Source: an uncultured bacterium
GTDB taxonomy: Bacteria > Verrucomicrobiota > Lentisphaeria > Victivallales > Victivallaceae
Length of the DNA: 64,000 bases
Direction: 5' to 3'
Assembly: GCA_900551245.1 (NCBI GenBank)
Contig: URVC01000005.1
Coordinates: 1 to 64,000, forward strand
Positions 40,317 to 48,612 of this stretch are shown one piece after another. Made by a program: the position numbers and the translations under genes. The notes beneath the pieces are model-generated. The model was not told where the DNA came from and searched no databases. It worked only from the letters and a program-made list of their open reading frames with translations. Within the stretch, counting starts at the first letter, position 1, and every line of letters begins with the position of its first letter.

Positions 40317-41653
40317 AGCAGCCGGCCGAAGAGGGAGACGCTCCCCGCCCGTTCGACCTGGACGCGGCGGAGCATGCCCGGTTCGAGGCCGTCGCACGGT
40401 TCGAAGTGGATCAGCCGGTTGGTGCCGGTGCGGCCGCACCAGCGGTCGGGGTTGCGCGGACTCACCCCTTCGACCAGCACCTCCTGAACGGTGCCGACCT
40501 GGGCGGCGAGCGACCGCTCCACCCGCTTTTTCAGATCTTCGAGCAGGATCTGGTTGCGCTCCTCCTTCACTTCGCGGGGCACCGAATCCTCCCGGAGCGA
40601 CGACTTCGTGCCGGGCCGGGGGGAGTATTTGAAGATGAAGGCGTTGTCGAAACCGACCCGGTTCATGAGTTCGCGGGTCATGTCGAAATCCTCCGCCGTT
40701 TCGCCGGGGAAGCCGACGATCACGTCGGTCGAGAAGGTGACGTCCGGCATCGCCGCGCGGAGCTTTTCGACCACCTCATAGTAGCTCGCCGCAGTGTACT
40801 GGCGGTTCATTTCGCGCAGCACCCGGTCGGAACCGGACTGCAGCGGCAGGTGGATGTTGTGGCAGACCGTCCGGCTCGCCGCAATCGCTCCGATCAACCG
40901 GTCGTTGAAGTAGCTCACGTAGGGCGAGGTGAAGCGGATGCGCAGAAGTTCCGGAATCCGGTCCAGCTCCTCCAGAAGATCGGCGAAGGGGGAGTAATCC
41001 GGCGGCGGCGGGTTGATGTTGCCGCCGAGCCCGTAGGCGGCGACGTTCTGGCCGAGCAGCAGAATCTCCTTCGCGCCCGAAGCGGCCAGTTCGCGCGCCT
41101 CGGCGAGGACATCCTCCCGCTCGCGGCTCACTTCGCGGCCGCGCACGTACGGAACAATGCAGTAACTGCAGAAGCGGTTGCAGCCGCGGGTGATGGCGAT
41201 CTGGGCGAATACCTGTTCCGCACCGCTGCCCGCGCGGTAGTGGCTCCCCATCGAGGTGAGCACGTCGGCGGACTCCCGGGTGCTGGCGACGCGATGGCGG
41301 TCGGCGCGAATCGATTCGATCAGGGGGACGAGCGTGTGAAGCTGGCCGGTGCCGAGCACGAAATCGAGGTGGGGCAGCTCTTCGAGCAGCTGGTCGCCGA
41401 GCCGCTGAGCCATGCACCCGAGCGCGCCGATCACCAGGTCGGGGCGGCGCGCTTTGAGCTTCTTCATGTAGCCGATCTTGCCTTTGGCCTTGCGTTCGGC
41501 CTGTTCGCGGACACTGCAGGTGTTGAAGAGGAGGACATCCGCCTCCTCCTCGTTTTCGACGATCGAGTGGCCGGCTTCGACCAGCATTCCGGCGAGCGCT
41601 TCGGAGTCGCGCTCGTTCATCTGGCATCCGTAGGTTTTGAGGAATACTTTCAT
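40313..41653 (-). CDS. miaB: tRNA-2-methylthio-N6-dimethylallyladenosine synthase MiaB
   Basis: MiaB adds a methylthio group to i6A37 in tRNA using radical SAM chemistry and two [4Fe-4S] clusters. The 446-residue protein has the N-terminal UPF0004 domain with three cysteines (KTYGCQMNERDSE, FNTCSVREQAE, LGCMAQRLG), the radical SAM motif RGCNRFCSYCIVPYVRGRE and a C-terminal TRAM domain (VLVEGVSPRNPDRWCGRTGTNRLIHF, quoted as two parts VLVEGVSPRN and GRTGTNRLIHF). The length matches MiaB rather than MtaB. It overlaps proB and the glycosyltransferase by 4 bases on either side. Confidence 0.93.
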   Translation of the reverse strand: MKVFLKTYGCQMNERDSEALAGMLVEAGHSIVENEEEADVLLFNTCSVREQAERKAKGKIGYMKKLKARRPDLVIGALGCMAQRLGDQLLEELPHLDFVLGTGQLHTLVPLIESIRADRHRVASTRESADVLTSMGSHYRAGSGAEQVFAQIAITRGCNRFCSYCIVPYVRGREVSREREDVLAEARELAASGAKEILLLGQNVAAYGLGGNINPPPPDYSPFADLLEELDRIPELLRIRFTSPYVSYFNDRLIGAIAASRTVCHNIHLPLQSGSDRVLREMNRQYTAASYYEVVEKLRAAMPDVTFSTDVIVGFPGETAEDFDMTRELMNRVGFDNAFIFKYSPRPGTKSSLREDSVPREVKEERNQILLEDLKKRVERSLAAQVGTVQEVLVEGVSPRNPDRWCGRTGTNRLIHFEPCDGLEPGMLRRVQVERAGSVSLFGRLL

Positions 41654-42777
41654 GGCGTCAGCAGTGTCAGGTTGTCGCGGTGGATGAGCTCCTCGTCGAC
41701 GTTCGGGCCGAGGATTTCATGAATTTCCGCCGAATGGCGCCCGCAGATGCGGAGGCAGTCGGAGGCTTCGAAGTTGACCAGCCCGCGCGCGAAAGGAACG
41801 CCGTCCGGCCCGGAAATTTCGACCGTGTCGCCCCGCTTGAAGTCGCCGCTGACGAACCGCACGCCCGAGGGGAGCAGACTGCGCCCGTGCTCGCGGACCG
41901 CCTTCGCCGCGCCTTCGTCGACCAGCAGCGCGCCGGAAACTTTGCTGAAGAAGGTGATCCACCGCTTGCGCCCGGTCAGCCGGCGGCGGCGCGGCAGAAA
42001 CACCGTGCCGACATCTTCGCCGCGGAAGATCGCTTCGAGAATCCCCGGCACCCGGCCGTCGGCGATCCAGAGGTACTCTCCGGCGGCGGTGACGATGTCG
42101 GCGGCGCGCAGTTTCGAACTCATGCCGCCGATGGAGAATTCGGAGTTGTCGGTGTCGCCGGCCATGCCGCGGATGGCGTCGTCGAGCTTTTCGACCACCG
42201 AGATGCGCTCGCCGAGGACGCCGTCGACCCGTTCGCGCAGCCCCTGTTCGGTGGTGAGGATGATCGTGAGCTGCGAATCGGTGATCGAGGCGAGCATTCC
42301 GGCGAGGGTGTCGTTGTCGCCGAACTTGAGCTCGTCGATCGAAACCGAGTCGTTCTCATTGACGATCGGCAGGACGTCCTTCTCCCAGAGGGCGTTGATG
42401 CAGTTCATCACGTTGAGGTAGCGCTCGCGGCTGCGCAGGTCGGCGGCGGTGAGCAGAAGCTGTGCCGTGCGGAATCCCCGCTTGCGGCACTCCTCCTCGT
42501 AGATCGCCATCAGCCGCGACTGGCCGATGGCGGCGAGCGCCTGAATCTTCGCCAGCTCCTTCGGGCGCCGGGCAAGTTCGAGTGCGCGCATTCCCATGCC
42601 GACGGCACCGGAGGTGACCAGCAGCACCCGGCTGCCGCGGCTGCGGATGGCGGCGATGCCGTCGACCAGTTTCGCGATCGCCTCCTGGCTGGTCAGCAGC
42701 CGGGTTCCGGCCTTGACGATCACCTGCCGCGCCTGCCGGATCAGTTCCCGGCGGATTTCCAGATTCTGTGCATTCAT
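41650..42777 (-). CDS. proB: Glutamate 5-kinase ProB with PUA domain
   Basis: ProB phosphorylates glutamate, the first step of proline synthesis. The 375-residue protein has the amino-acid kinase start VIVKAGTRLL, VTSGAVGMGMRAL, AAIGQSRLM, the glutamate-binding PIVNENDSVSIDELKFGDNDTLAG, GGMSSKLRAADIVTAAG and a C-terminal PUA domain (ALLVDEGAAKAVREHGRSLLPSG, in part). No proA lies nearby. A promoter at 42816-42843 predicts a transcript start near 42809, which leaves a 32-base leader for ATG 42777. An in-frame ATG at 42804 would have a leader of only 5 bases, so the shorter form was chosen; the choice is not firm. Confidence 0.9.
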   Translation of the reverse strand: MNAQNLEIRRELIRQARQVIVKAGTRLLTSQEAIAKLVDGIAAIRSRGSRVLLVTSGAVGMGMRALELARRPKELAKIQALAAIGQSRLMAIYEEECRKRGFRTAQLLLTAADLRSRERYLNVMNCINALWEKDVLPIVNENDSVSIDELKFGDNDTLAGMLASITDSQLTIILTTEQGLRERVDGVLGERISVVEKLDDAIRGMAGDTDNSEFSIGGMSSKLRAADIVTAAGEYLWIADGRVPGILEAIFRGEDVGTVFLPRRRRLTGRKRWITFFSKVSGALLVDEGAAKAVREHGRSLLPSGVRFVSGDFKRGDTVEISGPDGVPFARGLVNFEASDCLRICGRHSAEIHEILGPNVDEELIHRDNLTLLTP

Positions 42778-42815
42778 ATGAAATATTCTCGTGTTTTTGG
42801 ACATATCATCCGTCT

Positions 42816-42843
42816 AATGTAGCATTTCGGCGGAGAAATGCAA
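42816..42843 (-). promoter_or_regulatory. Candidate promoter of the proB-miaB-glycosyltransferase run
   Basis: On the minus strand TTGCAT (42838-42843) and TACATT (42816-42821) are separated by 16 bases. The spacer holds a hairpin, GCATTTC-TCCGCC-GAAATGC, that overlaps both boxes. Confidence 0.4.
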
Positions 42844-42881
42844 GCGTCTCCCCGGCGGGAATTCCGGCGAATCGCCCCCCT

Positions 42882-43634
42882 TCACTCGTCGTGGGGAAGG
42901 CTTTTCATCGCCGTGGTCATCGAGCGGCTCAGCTGGCGGACCATCGCGTCGGCGGGATCCTCGACGAAGACCGGTTTCTTTTCCGCGAAGAGCGACAGCG
43001 TCCAGTGGAGCAGCGGATGGTGCTTTTTCCGGAGCGCCTCCATCTCCGCCTTCACCCGGAGCAGCCGCTGTTCCGGGACGCGCCTCCGGCCGATTCTGCG
43101 GGCGGTCTGATAGTGGTGGAGCGCGGCGAAACAGCGGCCGGTCGCGCCGAGGGTCCGGGCGAGGTGAATCCGGAAGATGATGTTCTGCGGCGCGCGGGCG
43201 ACGATGAAGCGGAAACACGCCTCCGCCTCGCGGTAGCGGCGGTGCATCAGGTGGTCGCGCCCCTCGCGGTAGCGGAGGAAGGTTTCGGTCTTCTCGAGGT
43301 CGGCGAGCAGCGTCGCCAGCGAGGTTTCCGGCGGGACGTTGTTGCCGACGATCAGCTCCTCGAGGATGTCGTCCGCCTCGGAATCCATCAGGGGGCCGGC
43401 TTTGCGGAGCGGGAGCGGCTCCTCCATCAGCGAGGCGTCGTACCGTTTCCGCTTTTCGGGGTCGGAGAGGATGTCGAAGGCGTGGACCAGCATCTGGAAT
43501 TCACGGGTCTTCGCCGGGGAGTTCCCGAAGAGGTCCGGGTGGCACTCTCTGGCCCGGGCGTAGTAGGCGCGTTTGAGTCCGGCGAAATTGACCGTGGCGC
43601 TGACTCCCAGGATTTGATACAGAGTTTGTTCCAT
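42882..43634 (-). CDS. J-domain protein with C-terminal TPR-like region
   Basis: The 250-residue protein has an N-terminal J domain (YQILGVSATVNFAGLKRAY) with the HPD motif at residues 32-34, which stimulates the ATPase of DnaK. No glycine-rich region or zinc finger follows, so it is not a DnaJ proper. The C-terminal part (RYREAEACFRFIVARAP, ALHHYQTARRIG) looks like one or two TPR hairpins. ATG 43634 has GGGAAAA upstream. The divergent promoter of the response regulator gene lies 30 bases away. The partner and client are unknown. Confidence 0.85.
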   Translation of the reverse strand: MEQTLYQILGVSATVNFAGLKRAYYARARECHPDLFGNSPAKTREFQMLVHAFDILSDPEKRKRYDASLMEEPLPLRKAGPLMDSEADDILEELIVGNNVPPETSLATLLADLEKTETFLRYREGRDHLMHRRYREAEACFRFIVARAPQNIIFRIHLARTLGATGRCFAALHHYQTARRIGRRRVPEQRLLRVKAEMEALRKKHHPLLHWTLSLFAEKKPVFVEDPADAMVRQLSRSMTTAMKSLPHDE

Positions 43635-43663
43635 GTTTTTTCCCGCTAAATGCCGTCGTGGAC

Positions 43664-43692
43664 TTGCCATAAAAGGAAAAATATGGTATAAT
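43664..43692 (+). promoter_or_regulatory. Promoter of the response regulator gene
   Basis: TTGCCA at 43664-43669 matches the -35 consensus at 5 of 6 and TATAAT at 43687-43692 is perfect; the spacer is 17 bases. The ATG at 43741 follows a leader of about 42 bases. Confidence 0.7.
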
Positions 43693-43740
43693 ATAGATGT
43701 AGTTTAACTTTATCGCAAACGGGAGTGCTTTCTTTTCATC

Positions 43741-44154
43741 ATGAGCGGCGCGATCAACAATCTGCCGGGGGGAAGTGAGACGATTCTGATCGTGGACGAC
43801 CACGAGACGATCTGGGATTTCCTCATCGAGGCTCTGCAGAAGCTGGGCTACTCCGTGCTGCTGGCGGAGAACGGGCTGGACGCGGTCGAAATCTACGAGG
43901 AGAATCCCGACCAGATCGATCTTGTGCTGCTCGACATGATCATGCCGAAGGCGGGCGGTCACCAGACCTTCTACAAGATCCGCGCGATCGATCCCGAGGC
44001 GAAGATTCTGCTTTCGAGCGGATTTGTTTCCGAGGCGGAGGTGCACGATCTGCTCCAGCAGGGCGCGTGCGGATTCCTGCCGAAACCGCATCGCCTTCCC
44101 GCCGTCGCCCGCGCCATCCGGGAAGTGCTCGACAACGGCCGCATCGCCGGCTGA
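43741..44154 (+). CDS. Single-domain response regulator (CheY-like)
   Basis: This 137-residue protein is a receiver domain with no output domain. It has the acidic pair D19/D20 (LIVDDH), the phosphorylation site D65 in LLDMIMPKAGG, Ser92 at the switch position and Lys115 in FLPKPH. A histidine kinase partner is not in the window. The protein has its own promoter and is followed after 10 bases by an HNH gene. Stand-alone receivers act by protein contacts or as phosphorelay intermediates; the target is unknown. Confidence 0.88.
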   Translation: MSGAINNLPGGSETILIVDDHETIWDFLIEALQKLGYSVLLAENGLDAVEIYEENPDQIDLVLLDMIMPKAGGHQTFYKIRAIDPEAKILLSSGFVSEAEVHDLLQQGACGFLPKPHRLPAVARAIREVLDNGRIAG

Positions 44155-44164
44155 ACCGCTTCCC

Positions 44165-44470
44165 ATGGATGACTGGATCGAAATCAACCGCGACGAGCGG
44201 CATATCAAGCGGGAGCGCGCCAAGGCGCGTGAACTGCGCAACACCCCTTACTTTCAGGAACAGTTCCGCCGGGGCATCTGCCACTATTGCGGGAAGAATT
44301 TCCCGCCGGAGGAGCTGACGCTGGACCACATCGTGCCGGTGGCCCGCGGCGGACGCAGCACCCGGGGAAACCTGGTGGTCTGCTGTCGCGCCTGCAATCA
44401 GGAGAAGAAGTACCTCACTCCGGCGGAGATGATCCTCCGCCGTCTCGAAGCCGAAAACGGCGGAGAATAG
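44165..44470 (+). CDS. HNH endonuclease
   Basis: The 101-residue protein has a compact HNH fold: a zinc pair C39/C42 (CHYCG), the catalytic LTLDHIVPVARGG with His55, and a second zinc pair C74/C77 with Asn78 (CRACNQEK). N-terminal 35 residues are charged and helical (HIKRERAKARELRN). Such small HNH proteins nick DNA or act in repair, phage or restriction settings. It follows the response regulator by 10 bases and is probably on the same transcript. The start at 44165 gives a complete domain; a longer frame runs back through the response regulator. Confidence 0.85.
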   Translation: MDDWIEINRDERHIKRERAKARELRNTPYFQEQFRRGICHYCGKNFPPEELTLDHIVPVARGGRSTRGNLVVCCRACNQEKKYLTPAEMILRRLEAENGGE

Positions 44471-44483
44471 GGTTCCGGCCGGT

Positions 44484-45143
44484 TCAGGCTTCGAAATCGA
44501 ACTCCATCGCCCGGAGGAAGGCCATCGCCAGCGCGGTGTGGCCGACGTCATTGGGGTGCACCCGGTCCCACGAAATGAAACTGCTGTGGCGGCTCTGCAG
44601 AATCCGGTCGAAGGCGGCCTGCGTGTCGACGAAGATGGCGTGATGCTTTTCGGCGAGGCGGCGGCAGGCGGCCTGATAGCGGGCGATTTCGGCGCGCATG
44701 CGGTCCTGCAGATTGGTTTCGATGTAGAAGGGGGCCATGATGACCAGCCCGCCGGAGAGCAGGGGGCAGGTGCGGGTGAAGAGTTCGTCCAGCGTGGACT
44801 CATATTCATCGAGCAGGACATGTTGCTCCGGTTCGCAGGGGCTGTCGAACTGCCGCCAGACGTCGTTGATGCCGATCATCACCGAGAGCCAGTCGGGGTG
44901 GAGGTCGATCACGTCGGTCTGCCAGCGTGCCGCGAGGCGGCGGGCGGTGTCGCCGCTGACGCCGGTGTTGATGACGTTGATGCCGAGTTCGGGGTGGAGG
45001 GCGTTCACCATGCCCGAGACGATGTGCGGGTAGCCGCGGCCGAGGCGGTTGAAGAGAGTTCCCTGTGCGACCGGGCGTTCCCGTCCGACATCCGTGACCG
45101 AATCTCCGATGAAGAGCAGACGGTTCCCTTGCGAAAGTTTCAT
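44484..45143 (-). CDS. SGNH/GDSL-family esterase
   Basis: This 219-residue protein has block I GDSVTDVGR with catalytic Ser15, the oxyanion Gly in NTGVSGDTARRL, the Asn of block III in MIGINDVWRQF and the Asp/His pair in WDRVHPNDVGH near residue 195. No signal peptide is present. SGNH enzymes of this length often deacetylate sugars or cleave short esters. CAGGAG precedes the ATG. The gene lies 66 bases after an AraC/PocR regulator on the same strand and close to a predicted polysaccharide-active enzyme, which suggests carbohydrate ester cleavage, by inference. Confidence 0.85.
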   Translation of the reverse strand: MKLSQGNRLLFIGDSVTDVGRERPVAQGTLFNRLGRGYPHIVSGMVNALHPELGINVINTGVSGDTARRLAARWQTDVIDLHPDWLSVMIGINDVWRQFDSPCEPEQHVLLDEYESTLDELFTRTCPLLSGGLVIMAPFYIETNLQDRMRAEIARYQAACRRLAEKHHAIFVDTQAAFDRILQSRHSSFISWDRVHPNDVGHTALAMAFLRAMEFDFEA

Positions 45144-45209
45144 GATTTCATACTCCTGTGTTTCCGCTGAAAACAGCAGGAGTATACCATATCACGCCGC
45201 CGGAAAAAT

Positions 45210-46064
45210 TCAATCCGTTTTTCTGCGACATTTCATCTGTGGCGGAGTGCGGCTGTTGAGGCGCCAGACGCTCGGCGCGAGGCCGGTCTGCTGTTTGAAC
45301 ACCCGGCTCAGGTGGAACTCGCTGGAGAAGCCGCAGAGTTCGGCGATCCGGTGCAGTCGAAGTTCGGTTCCGGCGAGGTAGTGAGTCGCCGCCTCCACCC
45401 GCATGCGTTGCAGCAGTGTGGTGAAGGAGCAGCCGAAGAGCTGTTTCACCAGCACGCTGGTGTGGGAGCTGGTAAGTTTCAGCTCCTGCGCAAGATCCGG
45501 CAGCCCGACCCGCCCGGCAAGGCGCGACTGCAGAAAGTCGCGGATCCGGGCACTGCGGAAGTCCGGGGTGTCCGCCAGCAGACCGCGGGCGCGGAGGCGG
45601 TGAAGCACCCCGTCGGCGCAGAGTTCCCCCAGAAGCAGAAGTGCCGCCTCCTCCGCCGGATTTGCAGGGGGCAGTTTCGCGTACTCGCTCCGGAACGGCT
45701 CCGGAAGTTCCGCCCCCGACCCCGCCTCGCTTCTCCACGCGCCGAGAAAGAGCATTCCATAATGGACCAGCTGTTCCCGCAGCGGGAAGACCAGCTGCCG
45801 GATTCCGAACGGACACTCCGAAACAAACGGCCCTGCCGCCTCGCGGCAGAACCGGCTCTGCCGGTGGCGGCAGTGTTCGATGCAGTGTTCGCTGAAGATC
45901 GCCGCGCAGGCGCCGATCTTCTTGTGGGAGGCGCGTTGCGGAGTGAAGAGCCGCCGCGCCTGGCGGAAATCGAAGATGCCGTCCAGCCCGAGGATGGTCA
46001 GCGGCTGTCCGGTGAGATGTTCGAACTCCGCCAGTTCCGCTTCCAGATGTTCCAGCTCCTCCAT
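45210..46064 (-). CDS. AraC-family regulator with PocR-like sensor domain
   Basis: The 284-residue protein has a helical N-terminus (EELEHLEAELAEFEHLTG) and then a PocR-like sensor with conserved Cys (CIEHCRHRQSRFCREAAG, ECPFGIRQLVFPL, YGMLFLGAW). The C-terminal 100 residues carry two helix-turn-helix units (GLPDLAQELKLTSSHTSVLV and LRLHRIAELCGFSSEFHLSR). PocR-type domains bind small ligands such as 1,2-propanediol and may hold a metal through cysteines. The gene runs divergent from the toroid-type enzyme at 46197 with 132 bases between them, a common layout for a regulator and its target. The gap has no clear operator. Confidence 0.8.
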   Translation of the reverse strand: MEELEHLEAELAEFEHLTGQPLTILGLDGIFDFRQARRLFTPQRASHKKIGACAAIFSEHCIEHCRHRQSRFCREAAGPFVSECPFGIRQLVFPLREQLVHYGMLFLGAWRSEAGSGAELPEPFRSEYAKLPPANPAEEAALLLLGELCADGVLHRLRARGLLADTPDFRSARIRDFLQSRLAGRVGLPDLAQELKLTSSHTSVLVKQLFGCSFTTLLQRMRVEAATHYLAGTELRLHRIAELCGFSSEFHLSRVFKQQTGLAPSVWRLNSRTPPQMKCRRKTD

Positions 46065-46196
46065 GGAATCGATTTTCTTTCCTGTTGATGTGGTGAAACC
46101 GTATCAATATATATGAAAATCCTGAAAAAAGCCATTCTTTTCCGGAGAAATCGTGATCTATTATGCGAGAGCACATTTCAGAACCGGGAGGATACG

Positions 46197-48311
46197 ATGG
46201 AAGATGAACGTCAGAACCGCTGTCGGGCCGCGTTGAAGAGGTGGCTGAAATTCGCGTCGGACAATCTGCTGCGCCATGTCTCCGGCCATCCGGAGCTGGC
46301 GTACTACGGAACCGGCGAAAGCGCGCACTGGGCGGTGCAGAGCAATATGAATGTCGTCGCGGCGCTGGCGGTTGCCGGGGTGGAGGAAGCCGACCCCGCG
46401 ATGGTGGAGCGGGCGCTCTCCCTCTTCCGCTACGCGATGCGGACCCACGTGACCGGCGATCTTGCCGCCACCGACGGCGCGCAGTGGGGACGCCACTGGA
46501 TCAGTGTGCTCGGGGCCGAACGGATGACCCACGGCGTCAACGCGCTCGAACCGTACTTCACGGCGGAGGATCGGGAGCGTTACCGGGCATTCCGTTTCTC
46601 CGAGGCGGATTTTCTTCTGCGGGAGTACCCGGTGAAGGCGAACATGCTCAACTCCAGCGGCGAAAACCGTCCCGAATCGAACATCTGGAACGGCGGCTTC
46701 CTGTGGCGGGCGGCGCTCGACTATCCGGACGCGCCGGATGCCGCACTCTGGCGCGAAAAGGGGACCCGTTTTCTGCTCAACGGCATTTCGCACGCGCTCG
46801 ACGCCGCGTCGGAACAGCGGTTCGACGGCCGGCCGCTGCGCGAGTGGCACGTCGGCTTCAACTTCACCCCGAACTATTCGCTCGACCACCACGGTTACAT
46901 GAATGTCGGCTACAGCATCATCTGTCTTTCGAATCTGGCGATGCTGTATTTCAACTTCCGCGAGCGCGGGCAGAGGTTGCCGGAAGCGCTCTCTCTCCAC
47001 GTCGATGATCTCTGGCGGACGGTGAAGAACTTCTTCTTCGACGACGGGCGGCTGTTGCGGATCGGCGGCGACACCCGGGCGCGCTACACCTACTGCCAGT
47101 GCTATGCGTTGCCCGCGCTGTGGCTGGCGGCTGAATTCCTGCGCGACGCCGACGCGGTGCGGCTCCGGGCTCGTTACCTCGAACTGCTGTTGCGGGAGCA
47201 GGCGTGCAACTGCGACGGCAGTTTCTACGGGGAGCGGCTCCGGGGCATCCGGGAGCAGTCGACCTACTACTACGCACGGCTGGAGTCCGATCCGGCGCTG
47301 GTACTGTCGCAGGATCTCCGCTGGCGGCGGTTCGCCGCTCTGCCGGAGCCGGCCGCGGAACCGCTGCCGGAGTGCCTGTGGAGCGATCCCTTCCACGGGG
47401 CTTATCTGCGGAAGAACCGGCGGGCGGTCCGCAGTTTCGTTCAGCGCGGCGCCGCCGGACCGGTGGCGCTCTGTCTCCCGGCCGATCGGAGCGATCTGGC
47501 CGAGTGGGAGGGCAACCTCTTCTGCCGGATTGGACTGCACCGGTGTGAGGTGCGCCAGGGGCGTTCCTCCGGGAGGGTGGGAGCGGATTGTTTCGTTCAC
47601 TGCGGCTCGGTGACGTATGTGGAATCCCAGCCATACGGCGAGGGCGAGGGGCACTATCCGGTGGCGGAGAGCCGGTTTGCGGTCGCGGCGCTGCCCGACG
47701 GGCGGAGCATGCTGGTGCTGGAGCGGGTCGTGGTTTTGAAAGAGAGCACCTTTGACCGGGTGATTCCGGTCAATCTGCAGATTCCGAACGATCTCTACAA
47801 CGGTTCCCGGCGGAGCTACTGGGCGGAACGGGAGTGCCGGGAGACGGCGGCACTCCCGGATGCGGCGGAGACGATCGACACCGGCTGCCGGAAACTGACG
47901 GTCGAGGGGCGTCTCACCGTCGCGGCACTGGGCGGCGTGGAGTCGCTGTGGATCTTCCGCCCGGCGGAGCGGGAAGCGGCGCTCCTGCACGCCCCGGCGC
48001 TGAAGTCGCTCTACATCGAGACGGTCGGCGGGGACGCGGGGGCGCCGTTCCGCCGGTATCCAGCCGGAACGGTTCTTGCCGACACGGCGACGGCGCTCGC
48101 GGTCGATGCGCCGGAAACCTTCGCCGCGGACGGGGAGTTTCTCTCCACGGCGGACGGAGTGCGCGGGGTGCGGATTCGCGGCGTCGACGGCGTGCAGTAC
48201 CGGTTGCTGGCCAACTTCGGCGACGGGGAGGCCGAAGCGTCCGGCGTCTTGCTGGCGGCGGGCGAGGCGGTGCTGCAGCAAGAGGTTCCGGGAGGATTCG
48301 AGACTATCTGA
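46197..48311 (+). CDS. Predicted polysaccharide-active enzyme, heparinase II/III-like toroid
   Basis: This 704-residue protein has a helical N-terminal half with repeated aromatic helices (WLKFASDNLLRHVSGHPEL, QSNMNVVAALAVAGVEEADP) and a central NYSLDHHGYMNVGYSIICLS, the His-Tyr-rich segment expected of an alpha/alpha toroid in lyases or unsaturated glucuronyl hydrolases. The C-terminal half is beta-rich and ends in a sheet domain (DGVQYRLLANFGDGEAEASG). This matches the broad heparinase II/III plan but I cannot assign a family or catalytic residues with certainty. No signal peptide is seen. GGGAGG lies 6 bases before ATG 46197; the open frame extends to 46113 without a ribosome site. Confidence 0.55.
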   Translation: MEDERQNRCRAALKRWLKFASDNLLRHVSGHPELAYYGTGESAHWAVQSNMNVVAALAVAGVEEADPAMVERALSLFRYAMRTHVTGDLAATDGAQWGRHWISVLGAERMTHGVNALEPYFTAEDRERYRAFRFSEADFLLREYPVKANMLNSSGENRPESNIWNGGFLWRAALDYPDAPDAALWREKGTRFLLNGISHALDAASEQRFDGRPLREWHVGFNFTPNYSLDHHGYMNVGYSIICLSNLAMLYFNFRERGQRLPEALSLHVDDLWRTVKNFFFDDGRLLRIGGDTRARYTYCQCYALPALWLAAEFLRDADAVRLRARYLELLLREQACNCDGSFYGERLRGIREQSTYYYARLESDPALVLSQDLRWRRFAALPEPAAEPLPECLWSDPFHGAYLRKNRRAVRSFVQRGAAGPVALCLPADRSDLAEWEGNLFCRIGLHRCEVRQGRSSGRVGADCFVHCGSVTYVESQPYGEGEGHYPVAESRFAVAALPDGRSMLVLERVVVLKESTFDRVIPVNLQIPNDLYNGSRRSYWAERECRETAALPDAAETIDTGCRKLTVEGRLTVAALGGVESLWIFRPAEREAALLHAPALKSLYIETVGGDAGAPFRRYPAGTVLADTATALAVDAPETFAADGEFLSTADGVRGVRIRGVDGVQYRLLANFGDGEAEASGVLLAAGEAVLQQEVPGGFETI

Positions 48312-48357
48312 CTCCTTCTACTAAAAATAGTTATCTGCATTTTTATTTCTGCCAGGT

Positions 48358-48456
48358 AGAGTGATTCATCGGGCGCGCTTCGACGAGAATGGGGCATCCA
48401 ACTCGTCGGAGTCGGAGCGCGCCCGGCGGGGAACTCGTGTTTTCTGCCCGGCTCCC
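48358..48456 (+). repeat. Structured dispersed repeat, copy C
   Basis: This copy keeps the same folded core as copies A and B with base changes in both arms: GGGCGCGCTTCGAC at 48371-48384 and GTCGGAGCGCGCCC at 48411-48424. A T-G wobble pair and three extra G-C pairs replace the A/B pairs, and the inner GAG/CTC and TGG/CCA pairs stay. It lies 46 bases after the stop of the toroid-type enzyme. The rest of the gap 48312-48612 holds the promoter at 48557-48585. Confidence 0.8.
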
Positions 48457-48556
48457 GGCACCCCTTTCTGCGAACCATTCGCATTCCATTTCTGATCCCG
48501 CGGGGCTTCGCGCGGAATCGCATTGCGGTTTTTTCCGGAAAACTTCGGCGGCGCCC

Positions 48557-48585
48557 TTGCGTTTCGTTTCGCCGGTTGATATATT
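48557..48585 (+). promoter_or_regulatory. Candidate promoter of the lolC-lolD genes
   Basis: TTGCGT at 48557-48562 and TATATT at 48580-48585 lie 17 bases apart. The start near 48592 gives a leader of about 21 bases to ATG 48613 and argues against the in-frame TTG at 48592 as start codon. Confidence 0.5.
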
Positions 48586-48612
48586 ACCAGCTTGACAAAC
48601 AATGGATTGGAT

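Noticed and set aside
46092..46130. Repeated TGAAA in the gap between the PocR/AraC gene and the toroid enzyme as an operator
   Set aside because: The motif is short, spacing is 20 and 9 bases, and AT-rich DNA gives it by chance.
48592..48612. TTG start of the lolC-type permease at 48592, or TTGACA there as a -35 box
   Set aside because: No ribosome site precedes the TTG and it coincides with the predicted transcript start; a -35 at this place would put the -10 inside the gene.
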